Source: Defluviimonas sp. SAOS-178_SWC (lineage in GTDB: Bacteria; Pseudomonadota; Alphaproteobacteria; Rhodobacterales; Rhodobacteraceae). From it: DNA of 64,000 nt. The stretch's first letter is position 1; each line of letters starts with the position of its first letter. The stretch is taken from the NCBI RefSeq assembly GCF_039830135.1, contig NZ_CP156081.1, positions 1,226,001 through 1,290,000 on the forward strand, written 5' to 3'. This document shows, one piece after another, positions 56,322 to 64,000 of the stretch. Made by a program: the position numbers and the translations under genes. The notes under the pieces were generated by a model. That model saw only the letters and a list, made by a program, of their open reading frames with translations. It did not search any database and had not been told where the DNA came from.

Positions 56322-56364
56322 TAACATGATGTTACTCAAGATGCCGAGTGGATATTTGACGTTA
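56322..56364 (+). promoter_or_regulatory. Flavoprotein operon promoter with bipartite LysR operator
   Basis: TAACATGATGTTA (56322-56334), 16 bp, GATATTTGACGTTA (56351-56364) with -35 TTGACG at 56356-56361. Sequence and spacing match the tctC promoter. No good -10 is seen 17 bp on, as expected for an activator-dependent promoter. Confidence 0.7.
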
Positions 56365-56421
56365 CCCTTAGGGCGGTGAACCCTAGGGGCAGCGGTCATT
56401 GGTTGGGCTAAGAGGCATTTC

Positions 56422-58089
56422 GTGGCAGGCAACTTCGACCTGATTGTCATCGGTTCCGGCGCGGCTGGCCTCGCGGCCGCCGTAACGGCGGCGCATCACG
56501 GTCTGAGTGTCGCCGTGCTGGAAAAGGCCGACGTGATCGGCGGGACGACCGCGTTGTCCGGCGGCTGGATCTGGGCACCGGGCAACCCCGTGGCCGTCCG
56601 GGCCGGGATCATCGAGGATGCCGACGCGCCGAGACGCTATCTCCAAGGTGTACTGGGCAATGCATTCGATGCCGCGCGCGTTGATGCGTTCCTTCGTGCC
56701 GCGCCCGAGATGGTTTCATTCTTCGAAACCCACACCGCCTTGCAGTTCGATGGGGGGGTGCATATCCCCGACACCTACGGTGACGTGCCGGGCGCTGGCC
56801 TGGGTGGACGATCGGTGATCGCGAAGCCCTATGACGCGCGCCGTTTGGGGGCGGCGCTGAAGCTCTTGCGCGAACCGCTCGCCGAGACCACGCTGAAGGG
56901 CCTGTCGATTCAGGCAGGGGCCGACTTGAAGGCCTTCATGACGGCGACCCGGTCCGTGCGCTCCTTCGTCTACGTCGCGGGGCGTGTGTCGCGCCATATT
57001 GCCGACCTCGCCGTGCATGGCCGCGCCATGCAGCTCAGGAACGGAAGCACACTGGTTGCCCGCCTTCTGCGCAGCGCTCTGGACCTTGGTGTCGACTTCT
57101 GCCCGTCGACCCCGGCACTCCGTCTGGTCACCGAGGGCGACCGCGTTAGTGGTGTCCTGACGAAAAACGGCGTTTTGAACGCGCGGAAAGGCGTGGTCCT
57201 GGCGGCTGGCGGGTTCCCCAACGACACCGAACGCCGCGCCGCGATGGTTCCACGCGACGACGAGCATCTGACCCTGGCCGTATCCACGGCGACAGGCGAT
57301 GGCGCGCGCCTGGCCGAAGCCCTGGGCGCGGCGTTCGCAGCCGATACCGCGACAACCGCCGCCTATTGCCCGGTGTCGAATGTCGCATGGCCATCGGGCG
57401 CCAAGGGGCGTTTCCCGCACATCATCGACCGTGGCAAGCCGGGCGTGATCGGGGTTCTGGAGAGCGGGAAAAGGTTCTGCAACGAGGGGCTCGGCTACCA
57501 CGACTATGTCCGCGCGCTCCTGGCCGCGGTGCCATCCGGGCAGAAGGCCCGGTCGTGGCTGGTTTGCGATCACCGGTTCATCCGGCGCTACGGCCTGGGC
57601 ATCGTGCGACCCGCGCCGCTGCCGCTGGGCGGCTGGATCCGGTCCGGATATCTCAAGCGGGGCGCCACCGTCGCGGAACTCGCGCAGGCAGCGGGTATCG
57701 ACGGTCCTGCCCTTGAGACGACCATCCGGGAATTCACCGTCAACGCGCGTCAAGGCCGCGATCCGGAATTCGGACGGGGAACGACCCCCTACATGCGGCT
57801 TCAGGGCGACCCGGCGCGCGGGCCCAATCCCTGCCTCGCGCCGATCGAACAAGGGCCGTTTTATGCCGTGGAGGTCGTTCCGGGCAGCTTCGGAACCTTT
57901 GCGGGTCTCGCCACCGACGGATGCGCGCGTGTCTTGCGGGCGGATGGGGCGCCGATAACGGGCCTTTATGCCGCCGGTTCGGACAGTGTCAGCGTGTTCG
58001 GCGGGCATTATCCGGCTGGCGGCATCAACCTCGGGCCCGCCCTGACCTTCGGCTTCGTCGCGGGCCGACATGCCGCAACGGGGGCTTGA
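56422..58089 (+). CDS. FAD-dependent dehydrogenase (flavocytochrome c/3-oxosteroid dehydrogenase-like)
   Basis: 555 residues. The FAD-binding motif FDLIVIGSGAAGLAAAVTAA is at about 5-24, GGTTALSGGWIWAPGN near 41-56, and the C-terminal FAD contact GGHYPAGGINLGPALTFGF near 526-544. The family covers fumarate reductase, 3-ketosteroid 1-dehydrogenase and TcuA-like proteins. In this operon it may desaturate or oxidise a cyclic hydroxyacid related to shikimate. The GTG at 56422 follows AAGAGG. The reaction is inferred from context only. Confidence 0.82.
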   Translation: MAGNFDLIVIGSGAAGLAAAVTAAHHGLSVAVLEKADVIGGTTALSGGWIWAPGNPVAVRAGIIEDADAPRRYLQGVLGNAFDAARVDAFLRAAPEMVSFFETHTALQFDGGVHIPDTYGDVPGAGLGGRSVIAKPYDARRLGAALKLLREPLAETTLKGLSIQAGADLKAFMTATRSVRSFVYVAGRVSRHIADLAVHGRAMQLRNGSTLVARLLRSALDLGVDFCPSTPALRLVTEGDRVSGVLTKNGVLNARKGVVLAAGGFPNDTERRAAMVPRDDEHLTLAVSTATGDGARLAEALGAAFAADTATTAAYCPVSNVAWPSGAKGRFPHIIDRGKPGVIGVLESGKRFCNEGLGYHDYVRALLAAVPSGQKARSWLVCDHRFIRRYGLGIVRPAPLPLGGWIRSGYLKRGATVAELAQAAGIDGPALETTIREFTVNARQGRDPEFGRGTTPYMRLQGDPARGPNPCLAPIEQGPFYAVEVVPGSFGTFAGLATDGCARVLRADGAPITGLYAAGSDSVSVFGGHYPAGGINLGPALTFGFVAGRHAATGA

Positions 58090-58091
58090 GC

Positions 58092-58973
58092 ATGACACAC
58101 GGGCTTTCCGTTGCACATCTGACGGCGATCACGCTGCCGCCAGCCGACCTGATCGAAGCCGCCGGCGCGGCCGGATTCGACGGTGTCGGACTGCGCCTCG
58201 TGCGTGTGACCGAGACCACCCCCGGCTATCCGCTCATGGAGGACCGGGCGGCACTTCGCGCGGCATTGGCCGCAATGCGCGCGACCGGGGTGGCCGTTCG
58301 CGATATCGAGTTCGTCAAGATCACGCCCGAAACCGACCTGGCCGCACTCGAGCCGCTGCTGGACGTCGGCGCGGAACTTGGGGCAGGGCAGCTGATCACC
58401 GCGCCCTACGACCCGGATCATGCCCGGCTCGCGGCCAAGCTGGGGGCTCTTTCCGAGCGCGCACGCTCGCGGGGGATCGACATCGTCCTGGAATTCTTCC
58501 CGTGGACCTCCGTTCCGGACCTGACAACGTGCTGGAACGTCGTTCAGGAGGCGGGCCCGGCCGTTGGAATCCTGGCGGACGCGCTGCATTTCGACCGGTC
58601 GAACTCGTCTTGCAGCCTGCTTGCCGCCTTGCCGTCCGGGAGATTGCCCTTCGCCCACCTTTGCGATGCGCCGCGGCTTTCAAGCTACGACACCGACGAA
58701 CTTTTGCGCACGGCCCGCGAGGCGCGCCTGCCCCCGGGCGAGGGCGAGATCGATCTTGGCAGTTTTCTCGACGGGCTTCACCCGGATACTGACCTTGCAC
58801 TGGAGGTTCCGACGGGGCGCGTGCTGGACCGTGAGGATGCAGTCGACGTATTGCGTTCGCTTTACCGGACGACTGCGGACTTCCTCTCCGACCATCGCCG
58901 CAAGGCGGTACGAACGTCGGAGAACGACGCAACGGAGGGCGGAGGTTTGAAATCCGGTCGATCAATGGTGTGA
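58092..58973 (+). CDS. TIM-barrel sugar isomerase/epimerase-like enzyme
   Basis: 293 residues, AP endonuclease family 2/xylose isomerase-like barrel: AAGAAGFDGVGLRLVRVTET near 25-44, VRDIEFVKITPETDLAALEP near 64-83, IDIVLEFFPWTS near 131-142. This superfamily includes AsbF-type dehydroshikimate dehydratases, so it may be a second enzyme of the same pathway. It starts 2 bp after the flavoprotein stop, so it is cotranscribed. Substrate unknown. Confidence 0.8.
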   Translation: MTHGLSVAHLTAITLPPADLIEAAGAAGFDGVGLRLVRVTETTPGYPLMEDRAALRAALAAMRATGVAVRDIEFVKITPETDLAALEPLLDVGAELGAGQLITAPYDPDHARLAAKLGALSERARSRGIDIVLEFFPWTSVPDLTTCWNVVQEAGPAVGILADALHFDRSNSSCSLLAALPSGRLPFAHLCDAPRLSSYDTDELLRTAREARLPPGEGEIDLGSFLDGLHPDTDLALEVPTGRVLDREDAVDVLRSLYRTTADFLSDHRRKAVRTSENDATEGGGLKSGRSMV

Positions 58974-59375
58974 TGAGCGCCCGCATCGGCACAGGGTAAC
59001 CTGCCCGAAGCGGCCCGGCCCGGCGCCGGCGTCGCGGGGGGGCGCAACGCTACGGGAACGCCCGGCGCGCTCTGCCGCTGGCGTGAGGGAGAGGCCGCGG
59101 ATCGCAATGACTGCCGTTCGCTCGCGCCTACAATCCGCAAGGGTCGACGCCTCTGCCTGCCGGACGATCTGCCGCGCGAGAACCATGCCGCCAGTTGCGG
59201 CACCTTGGCGGATCACGGTGAAGTGTGACTGATCCGTTGGCTTTCTGTGCTCTGCGAGGACTTTGGCTCCGATTGGGCTATTTCGTATAATGACATTTAT
59301 TCCGATATATATTGTGATTTTCGGAATTATCGCTATATTACAGTTGACAAGTGGCGACGCCACGGCAGGTACGAT
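58974..59375. other. Intergenic stretch before the second IclR gene
   Basis: 402 bp. The left part is GC-rich without a clear terminator. The right part is AT-rich and holds the inverted repeat ATTCCGA/TCGGAAT (59299-59327), a perfect TTGACA box (59344-59349) and a GTGGCG-A-CGCCAC dyad (59351-59363). It is the IclR promoter region. Confidence 0.45.
59299..59327. promoter_or_regulatory. Inverted repeat upstream of the second iclR gene
   Basis: ATTCCGA-N15-TCGGAAT, 49 bp before the gene and just before TTGACA (59344-59349). Probably an autoregulatory site. Confidence 0.45.
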
Positions 59376-60209
59376 ATGCGCAACACGACCGAGACTTCAA
59401 ACATGAACCAGAGCCAACCTCCCAGCTTTGTTGATCACGAGGGGCACGACGACACCAAGGGCATGTCCAGCACGTTGATCCGTGGGCTGGATGTGTTGTC
59501 GGCGTTCAGGGGAATACAGGAAACGCTGTCCAACAGCGAACTCGCCGATCGTCTGGGCTTGCCAAGACCAACGATCACCCGGCTATGCAATACGCTGGCA
59601 CATGCCGGCTATCTCAGCAAGGTCAAGGCCGGGAATTTCCGGCTGGGGTTGAGAGTGCTTGAACTGGCCTATCCGGTATTGTCCTCGATGACCTTTCGGC
59701 AGCGTGCGATTTCGGTGATGCGGGAATTCGCGGAATTTACCGGCGGGGCTGTGTCGCTGGCGACGATCCACGGGCCGAACCTGATATTCGTGCAGACCGT
59801 CCATCTGTCGGAGACGATGCGGCATAGCCCCGAGATCGGCTCGACCGGTCCGCTTTACAAATCCGCGATGGGGCGGGCGCTGTTGTCCATGCTTGATGCG
59901 GACTCGCTCCGCGCCAAAGAAGCGGAGATCGCGGCGGCGTATCCCGAAGAGTGGGAAGTATTCCGGCCGAGAGTGCAGGACGGAATTTCGCATTGCCGCG
60001 AACACGGCTTCGTGGTCGCGCTTGGTGACTGGCGGCCAGGATTCTACGGGGCCGCCGCCCCGATCAAGAAGCTGAAGAGCGGGCTCTACGTTGCCATCAA
60101 CTGTGGCGTGCCCGAACACAAGATCGCGGCCGAAGAGTTCACCCGCGTCATGGGCAGCAAGGTCGCCGCCTCGGCCAAGATCCTTCGTGGGACCTTCGCC
60201 GATCTCTGA
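59376..60209 (+). CDS. IclR-family regulator
   Basis: 277 residues. The winged HTH is near 30-90 (LIRGLDVLSAFRGIQETLSN, LADRLGLPRPTITRLCNTLA), then the effector domain (GAVSLATIHGPNLIFVQTVH, GPLYKSAMGRALLSM). ATG 59376 or 59403 are both possible; if TTGACA at 59344 is the -35, the later start fits better. It converges on the AEC transporter operon and may control the CoA-transferase/TctA operon. Confidence 0.88.
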   Translation: MRNTTETSNMNQSQPPSFVDHEGHDDTKGMSSTLIRGLDVLSAFRGIQETLSNSELADRLGLPRPTITRLCNTLAHAGYLSKVKAGNFRLGLRVLELAYPVLSSMTFRQRAISVMREFAEFTGGAVSLATIHGPNLIFVQTVHLSETMRHSPEIGSTGPLYKSAMGRALLSMLDADSLRAKEAEIAAAYPEEWEVFRPRVQDGISHCREHGFVVALGDWRPGFYGAAAPIKKLKSGLYVAINCGVPEHKIAAEEFTRVMGSKVAASAKILRGTFADL

Positions 60210-60310
60210 CGGGCCGCTGGAACCGTCACTCGCCTGCGACCGTCTTCCGAAATCTGCGTTTGTTCGAACGGCGATCAGCCGGCCATGTGCCGCCTTGACG
60301 GCCGTCGGTA

Positions 60311-61258
60311 TCAAAATTGGGGCGGCAAGGGAAACCAGCCTTCCGCCAATAAGAGCGTGAGCGGCAATGTCAGGAACGACAAGGCGGTCTGCAACGTCAC
60401 GACATTTACCATCAACGGAACGTCACCGCCCAATTCCCTGGCCAGGGCTTGCGACGATGCGGCGGTGGGAACCGCGGCAAAGATCACGAGCACCAGCGCC
60501 TGCACACCGGACAGTCCCGCGATGGATGCCAGCGCGATAACGGCCAGTGGAAAAACGATCAGCTTCGAGACGGTAGCCAGCATCAGAGGGCCAGGCGAAA
60601 GCCGGAAGGTTTCGAACCGCAGGCTTGCCCCGACGCAGAGCAACATGAGCGGAAGGGCCGCGCTGCCCAGCAGCCGTGTCAGGTCGAAGGCAAGCGCAAA
60701 GGGCGGCGCGGGCAGCGCATTGACGGCGAGTCCGGAAAAAACCGCGATCAGGATAGGGTTTCTGTAGAGGTCGCGCAGTATCGCACGCCCAATGTTCATA
60801 TCGCGATCCGAGCGGGAGAGCTCGACCATCATGGGCGTAATCGACATGTTTGTAACCAGCACGAGGATCGCCGCAGCAAGTGAGGCCAGCGCGAGGCCGG
60901 CTTGACCGAAGATCCGTTCGGCGATCGCCAACGCGATAAAGGTATTGTGACGCGCGGCCCCCTGCAAAACGGAACTTGTCACCGGACGCGGCAAAGACAG
61001 GGCCGCGCCGGCCATCCGCACTCCCGCGACCACCAGAACGAACGCACCCGCCAGCGCCGCGGCATAAGGCAGGATAAGTTCGCCTTCGAACCGCGCCGAT
61101 CCAAGTTTCCAGAAGAGCAGGGACGGCATCAGCACCCAATAGACCAGCCGGGCCGACTGCTGCCAGAACTCGTCCGAAAAGATGTGCACGCGGAACAGGA
61201 TCTGCCCGACAACGAGGAGACCAAAAACCGGCGCCACGGCCGATAAAACGCCGATCAT
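60311..61258 (-). CDS. AEC-family transporter
   Basis: 315 residues with ten membrane segments (LSAVAPVFGLLVVGQILF at the start; ARHNTFIALAIAERIFGQAG near 104-123 is the family's central motif). Members are auxin-efflux-carrier-like permeases that move organic acids such as malate or malonate. The start is ATG 61258, in the family position, or GTG 61270; neither has a clear ribosome site. It lies 52 bp after the CoA-transferase gene and is probably the last gene of its operon. Confidence 0.87.
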   Translation of the reverse strand: MIGVLSAVAPVFGLLVVGQILFRVHIFSDEFWQQSARLVYWVLMPSLLFWKLGSARFEGELILPYAAALAGAFVLVVAGVRMAGAALSLPRPVTSSVLQGAARHNTFIALAIAERIFGQAGLALASLAAAILVLVTNMSITPMMVELSRSDRDMNIGRAILRDLYRNPILIAVFSGLAVNALPAPPFALAFDLTRLLGSAALPLMLLCVGASLRFETFRLSPGPLMLATVSKLIVFPLAVIALASIAGLSGVQALVLVIFAAVPTAASSQALARELGGDVPLMVNVVTLQTALSFLTLPLTLLLAEGWFPLPPQF

Positions 61259-61310
61259 TTCTGGGAACACCCGTAGGAATTAACGGTATAACAAGGTTCC
61301 GCCGCCGCGG

Positions 61311-62516
61311 TCATTCAGACATTCCGGCCTGCGCCTCGGGGTTCAGACCTGGCAGAGCGGGATCGGAATATGCGCCAAGAACCTCTTCGTTGTCGCGCCC
61401 AAGCCTTCCGGCGCTACCGCGCACCGCGCAGGGCGATCGACTGAAGCGCGGCACGACGCCTTGCATTCTTACCTCGCCGAAGGTGTCGTCGGGAACCGAT
61501 ACTATGGCCTTGCGGGCCTGGTACTGCACATCTTCGAAGATCATGTCGATGGAGTAGATTGGCGCCAAAGTGCCCCCCTCACGTCCGAAAACGGCGACGA
61601 TATCGGCCAGATCGTGCTCGGCAAACCACTGGCGGAACACCGCATCAATATCCCGCGAGTTCTCGACCCGCAGCTTGTTCGTCGCATAGCGCGGCTCATC
61701 GAGAAGATCCGTCCGCCCGATGGATCGGAGATTGGCGGCAAAGGTGTTGTTCGTGCTGCCCGAGAGCGAGACATACTTGCCGTCGAGGGTCGGATAGACA
61801 TCCGAAGGCGCGGAATACTGGTTCCAGTTGCCATTTCGGGTGAACACCTGACCGAGCTGATCGTAAGCGATGGTCTGGAAATCGAGAAGCCGGAATACCG
61901 CCTCGGTCAGTGACAGGTCGACAACCTGCCCGCGCCGCGCCGGATCGCTTCGTACCGAATGCAGGGCCGTCATGATTGATAGCGCCCCGAACAGTCCACC
62001 GATGGCGTCCCCCATCGGGTATGAGGGGTGGATCGGCGGGCCATCCGCCTCGCCAGTCAGGTGGGCCAGACCGGACATCGCTTCGAAAAGCCTGGCGAAA
62101 CCCGGGCTCTTCGCACGGGGGCCGTCCTGACCGAAACCTGTCACGCGCAGAATGACCAGCGACGGGTTTATGGCGTGCAGAACATCGGGGCCCAAGCCCC
62201 AGCGTTCGAGCGTGCCGGGTCGGAAATTCTCCACCACGACATCGAAATCGCGCACCATCCGCCGGAAGACCTCGGCACCTTCTTCGGTTCGAAGATCCAG
62301 CTCTATGAAGCGCTTGCCGCGGTTGGTCACCTTCCACCACAGCGACTCCCCGTTCTTGAAGGGGGGGAAGTTGCGCATCCCGTCGCCCTGACCGGGCATT
62401 TCCACCTTCACCACATCGGCTCCGTAATCCGCCATCAGCGTGGCCGCGAAGGGTGCGGCAATGATGGTCGAGATGTCGAGCACGCGAAGGTCGCTGAGTG
62501 GCCCGTTCGTCGTCAT
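61311..62516 (-). CDS. Class III (CaiB/BaiF) CoA-transferase
   Basis: 401 residues. LRVLDISTIIAAPFAATLMA near 10-29, LGADVVKVEMPG-like DYGADVVKVEMPG near 30-42, DLRTEEGAEVFRRMVRDFDV near 73-92 and YPMGDAIGGLFGALSIMTAL near 171-190 follow the family, with the catalytic Asp near position 170-175. It transfers CoA between carboxylic acids, activating the imported acid. Its ATG overlaps the TctA stop. The substrate is unknown. Confidence 0.92.
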   Translation of the reverse strand: MTTNGPLSDLRVLDISTIIAAPFAATLMADYGADVVKVEMPGQGDGMRNFPPFKNGESLWWKVTNRGKRFIELDLRTEEGAEVFRRMVRDFDVVVENFRPGTLERWGLGPDVLHAINPSLVILRVTGFGQDGPRAKSPGFARLFEAMSGLAHLTGEADGPPIHPSYPMGDAIGGLFGALSIMTALHSVRSDPARRGQVVDLSLTEAVFRLLDFQTIAYDQLGQVFTRNGNWNQYSAPSDVYPTLDGKYVSLSGSTNNTFAANLRSIGRTDLLDEPRYATNKLRVENSRDIDAVFRQWFAEHDLADIVAVFGREGGTLAPIYSIDMIFEDVQYQARKAIVSVPDDTFGEVRMQGVVPRFSRSPCAVRGSAGRLGRDNEEVLGAYSDPALPGLNPEAQAGMSE

Positions 62517-64000
62517 ATTGAATCTCCCTTCCGGCGTGCCGCACGTCTGTCCAGCCCCCAGCGCACGACCGGCCAGGCGAGGAACACCAATGTCAGTGCG
62601 AACAGCACCAGCGCGATCGGCGAGGTGAAAAAGGCCAGGAAACTGTCGTTGGTCAGGATCAGTCCCCGGCGCAGGCTGCTTTCGATCATCGGGCTGAGAA
62701 CAAAGCCGATCACCACCGGCGCCAGCGGGATCTCGAGCCAGCGGAAGGCAAATCCGATCAGCCCCGCGACAAACAGCACGACCAGATCGAACCCGCTGAG
62801 ATTGACCGAATAGGTTCCCACCACGATGAGCCCGATAACACAGGCCATCAGCACGGGTTCCGGGATGCGCAAGACGCGGCTGAACAGCGGTGCAAGGGAA
62901 ATGCCCATTACGAACATCACCACGTTGACCGCGAACAACGCCATGAAGAGGTAGATCACCAGGTCCGGCTGATTGACGAACAGCGACGGCCCCGGAACCA
63001 CGTTCTGGATCGTCATCGCGCCCAGCATTACCGCCGTCACCGGGTCCCCGGGCACGCCAAGGGCCAGGGTCGGCACCAGCGCGCCGGCGGTCACCGCATT
63101 GTTGGCCGCCTCTGAGGCGATGATGCCGTCGGGCGTGCCGGTGCCGAACTTGTCGCGTTCGGGTGAACTGCGCTTGGCCTCGGCATAGCTGACCAGAGAG
63201 GCCGCGGTGGCGCCCACGCCCGGCAGGCTTCCGATCCAGGTGCCGATAAGCGACGATTTCAGCAACACCTTCCAGCGCCTGGCAACCTCGGCCAGCGGCG
63301 GCACGGCGATGCCGACCTTGTGCTGGATCGGCGTCTCTTCTCCATGCGGCCCGGCGACGCGCCACATCACCTCGGAGAGGGCGAACAACCCGACCAGCAC
63401 CGGGATCAGGGCCAGCCCGGCCGACAGCTCGTAGATGCCAAAATCGTAGCGCGTGACACCCGATATGGGATCCTGCCCGATCAGTGCCAGGAAGAGCCCG
63501 GAGGCCGTGCCGAAGATCCCCTTGATCGCGCTTTCGCGGGCCACCGAAACGATGCAGGTCAGCGCGAAGATGCCAAGCGCGAAATACTCGATTGGTCCGA
63601 AACGCAGTCCGAACCGTGCCAGCATCGGCGCGGCAACCACCAGGATGACGCAGGCGATGATGCCGCCCACGGCCGAACTGAGGGTTGCCCAGCCGAGTGC
63701 CAGGCCCGGCTGGCCGCCGCGCGCCATCGGATAGCCGTCGAACAGCGTCGCCGCCGATTGGGGCGTGCCCGGCGTGTTCAGAAGGATCGCCGGGATCGAC
63801 CCGCCGTAGACCGATCCGCAATAGGTGCCCAGAAGCAGCGCGATGCTGGCCGTCTGGTCCAGAACGAACGTGAATGGGAGGATCACTGTGATGCCCAGCA
63901 CCGAGCCAAGCCCGGGAATGGCACCGATCAGAATGCCGTAGAGCGTGCCGAGAGCGATCGCCAGAATGGCGTCGAACGAGGCCAGCATCCCCAGCGCGTC
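62513..64000 (-). CDS. tctA: TctA-family permease, 5' end cut by the window
   Basis: At least 495 codons, ending at 62513. ILIGAIPGLGSVLGITVILP near 19-38 of the visible part and SSLIGTWIGSLPGVGATAAS further on are TctA motifs. There is a Met at 63986-63988, but the frame stays open to the window edge (DALG before it) and TctA proteins usually start some residues earlier, so the true start is probably outside. It forms an operon with the CoA-transferase and AEC genes. A tctB/tctC pair is presumably upstream. Confidence 0.92.
   Translation of the reverse strand, partial: DALGMLASFDAILAIALGTLYGILIGAIPGLGSVLGITVILPFTFVLDQTASIALLLGTYCGSVYGGSIPAILLNTPGTPQSAATLFDGYPMARGGQPGLALGWATLSSAVGGIIACVILVVAAPMLARFGLRFGPIEYFALGIFALTCIVSVARESAIKGIFGTASGLFLALIGQDPISGVTRYDFGIYELSAGLALIPVLVGLFALSEVMWRVAGPHGEETPIQHKVGIAVPPLAEVARRWKVLLKSSLIGTWIGSLPGVGATAASLVSYAEAKRSSPERDKFGTGTPDGIIASEAANNAVTAGALVPTLALGVPGDPVTAVMLGAMTIQNVVPGPSLFVNQPDLVIYLFMALFAVNVVMFVMGISLAPLFSRVLRIPEPVLMACVIGLIVVGTYSVNLSGFDLVVLFVAGLIGFAFRWLEIPLAPVVIGFVLSPMIESSLRRGLILTNDSFLAFFTSPIALVLFALTLVFLAWPVVRWGLDRRAARRKGDSI

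Overview
The window is GC-rich chromosomal DNA from an alphaproteobacterium. I would place it in the Rhodobacteraceae (Rhodobacterales). This rests on the neighbourhood lgt - COG1565 methyltransferase - pgeF next to ubiK/ybjN/proC/csaA, on the dense TRAP and TTT carboxylate transporters with LysR, IclR and GntR regulators, and on overall codon use. No mobile element, CRISPR array, rRNA or tRNA was recognised.

Positions 1-34000 are mostly core. They hold a lipoprotein and ubiquinone-linked block (pgeF, a SAM methyltransferase, lgt, ubiK), ybjN-proC-csaA, tdk, a solitary CII-like DNA-binding gene, a DEAD-box helicase, carB, a GT87 transferase, aspS, a LysR/hemerythrin divergent pair, a GNAT, a response regulator, mce-DUF1467, a Kef-type antiporter, a very large Ala/Pro-rich membrane protein with secretion/pilus-assembly-like ends, a SIMPL protein, metZ, a Deg-type protease and a glycosyltransferase-like protein. 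One AT-rich gene (8931-10079), a stand-alone RelA/SpoT-domain alarmone synthetase, sits against the 3' end of carB and looks horizontally acquired. Upstream of the helicase is an array of five 11-bp direct repeats that abuts a TTGACT -35 box.

Positions 31243-64000 are a run of catabolic cassettes, each with its own regulator and importer. (i) 31243-36919 looks like ectoine degradation: doeA hydrolase, an M20 deacetylase, a doeD-like aminotransferase, an EamA transporter and a GntR regulator with matching palindromes at both divergent promoters. (ii) 37579-44378 holds an HpcH aldolase, a DUF6282-type hydrolase, IclR, a cupin and TRAP dctPQM. Both operons share a GTTC-N9-GAAC motif, and the substrate is unknown. 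(iii) 45185-49080 is a redox/quinone-stress operon (glutathionyl-hydroquinone reductase, DOPA-type dioxygenase, DoxX, F420-type reductase) divergent from a LysR. (iv) 49316-58973 fits shikimate/quinate catabolism to protocatechuate: TTT transporter tctCBA, shikimate dehydrogenase, QuiC-type dehydroshikimate dehydratase, LysR, and a divergent flavoprotein with a TIM-barrel enzyme. Its two promoters carry the same bipartite operator with identical 16-bp spacing. (v) 59376-64000 holds an IclR, an AEC transporter, a class III CoA-transferase and a TctA permease that runs off the right edge.

The strongest unexplained signals are the 11-bp repeat array, the duplicated LysR operator, the shared IclR motif and the alarmone synthetase island. 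All functions come from reading motifs and gene context; no database search was run.
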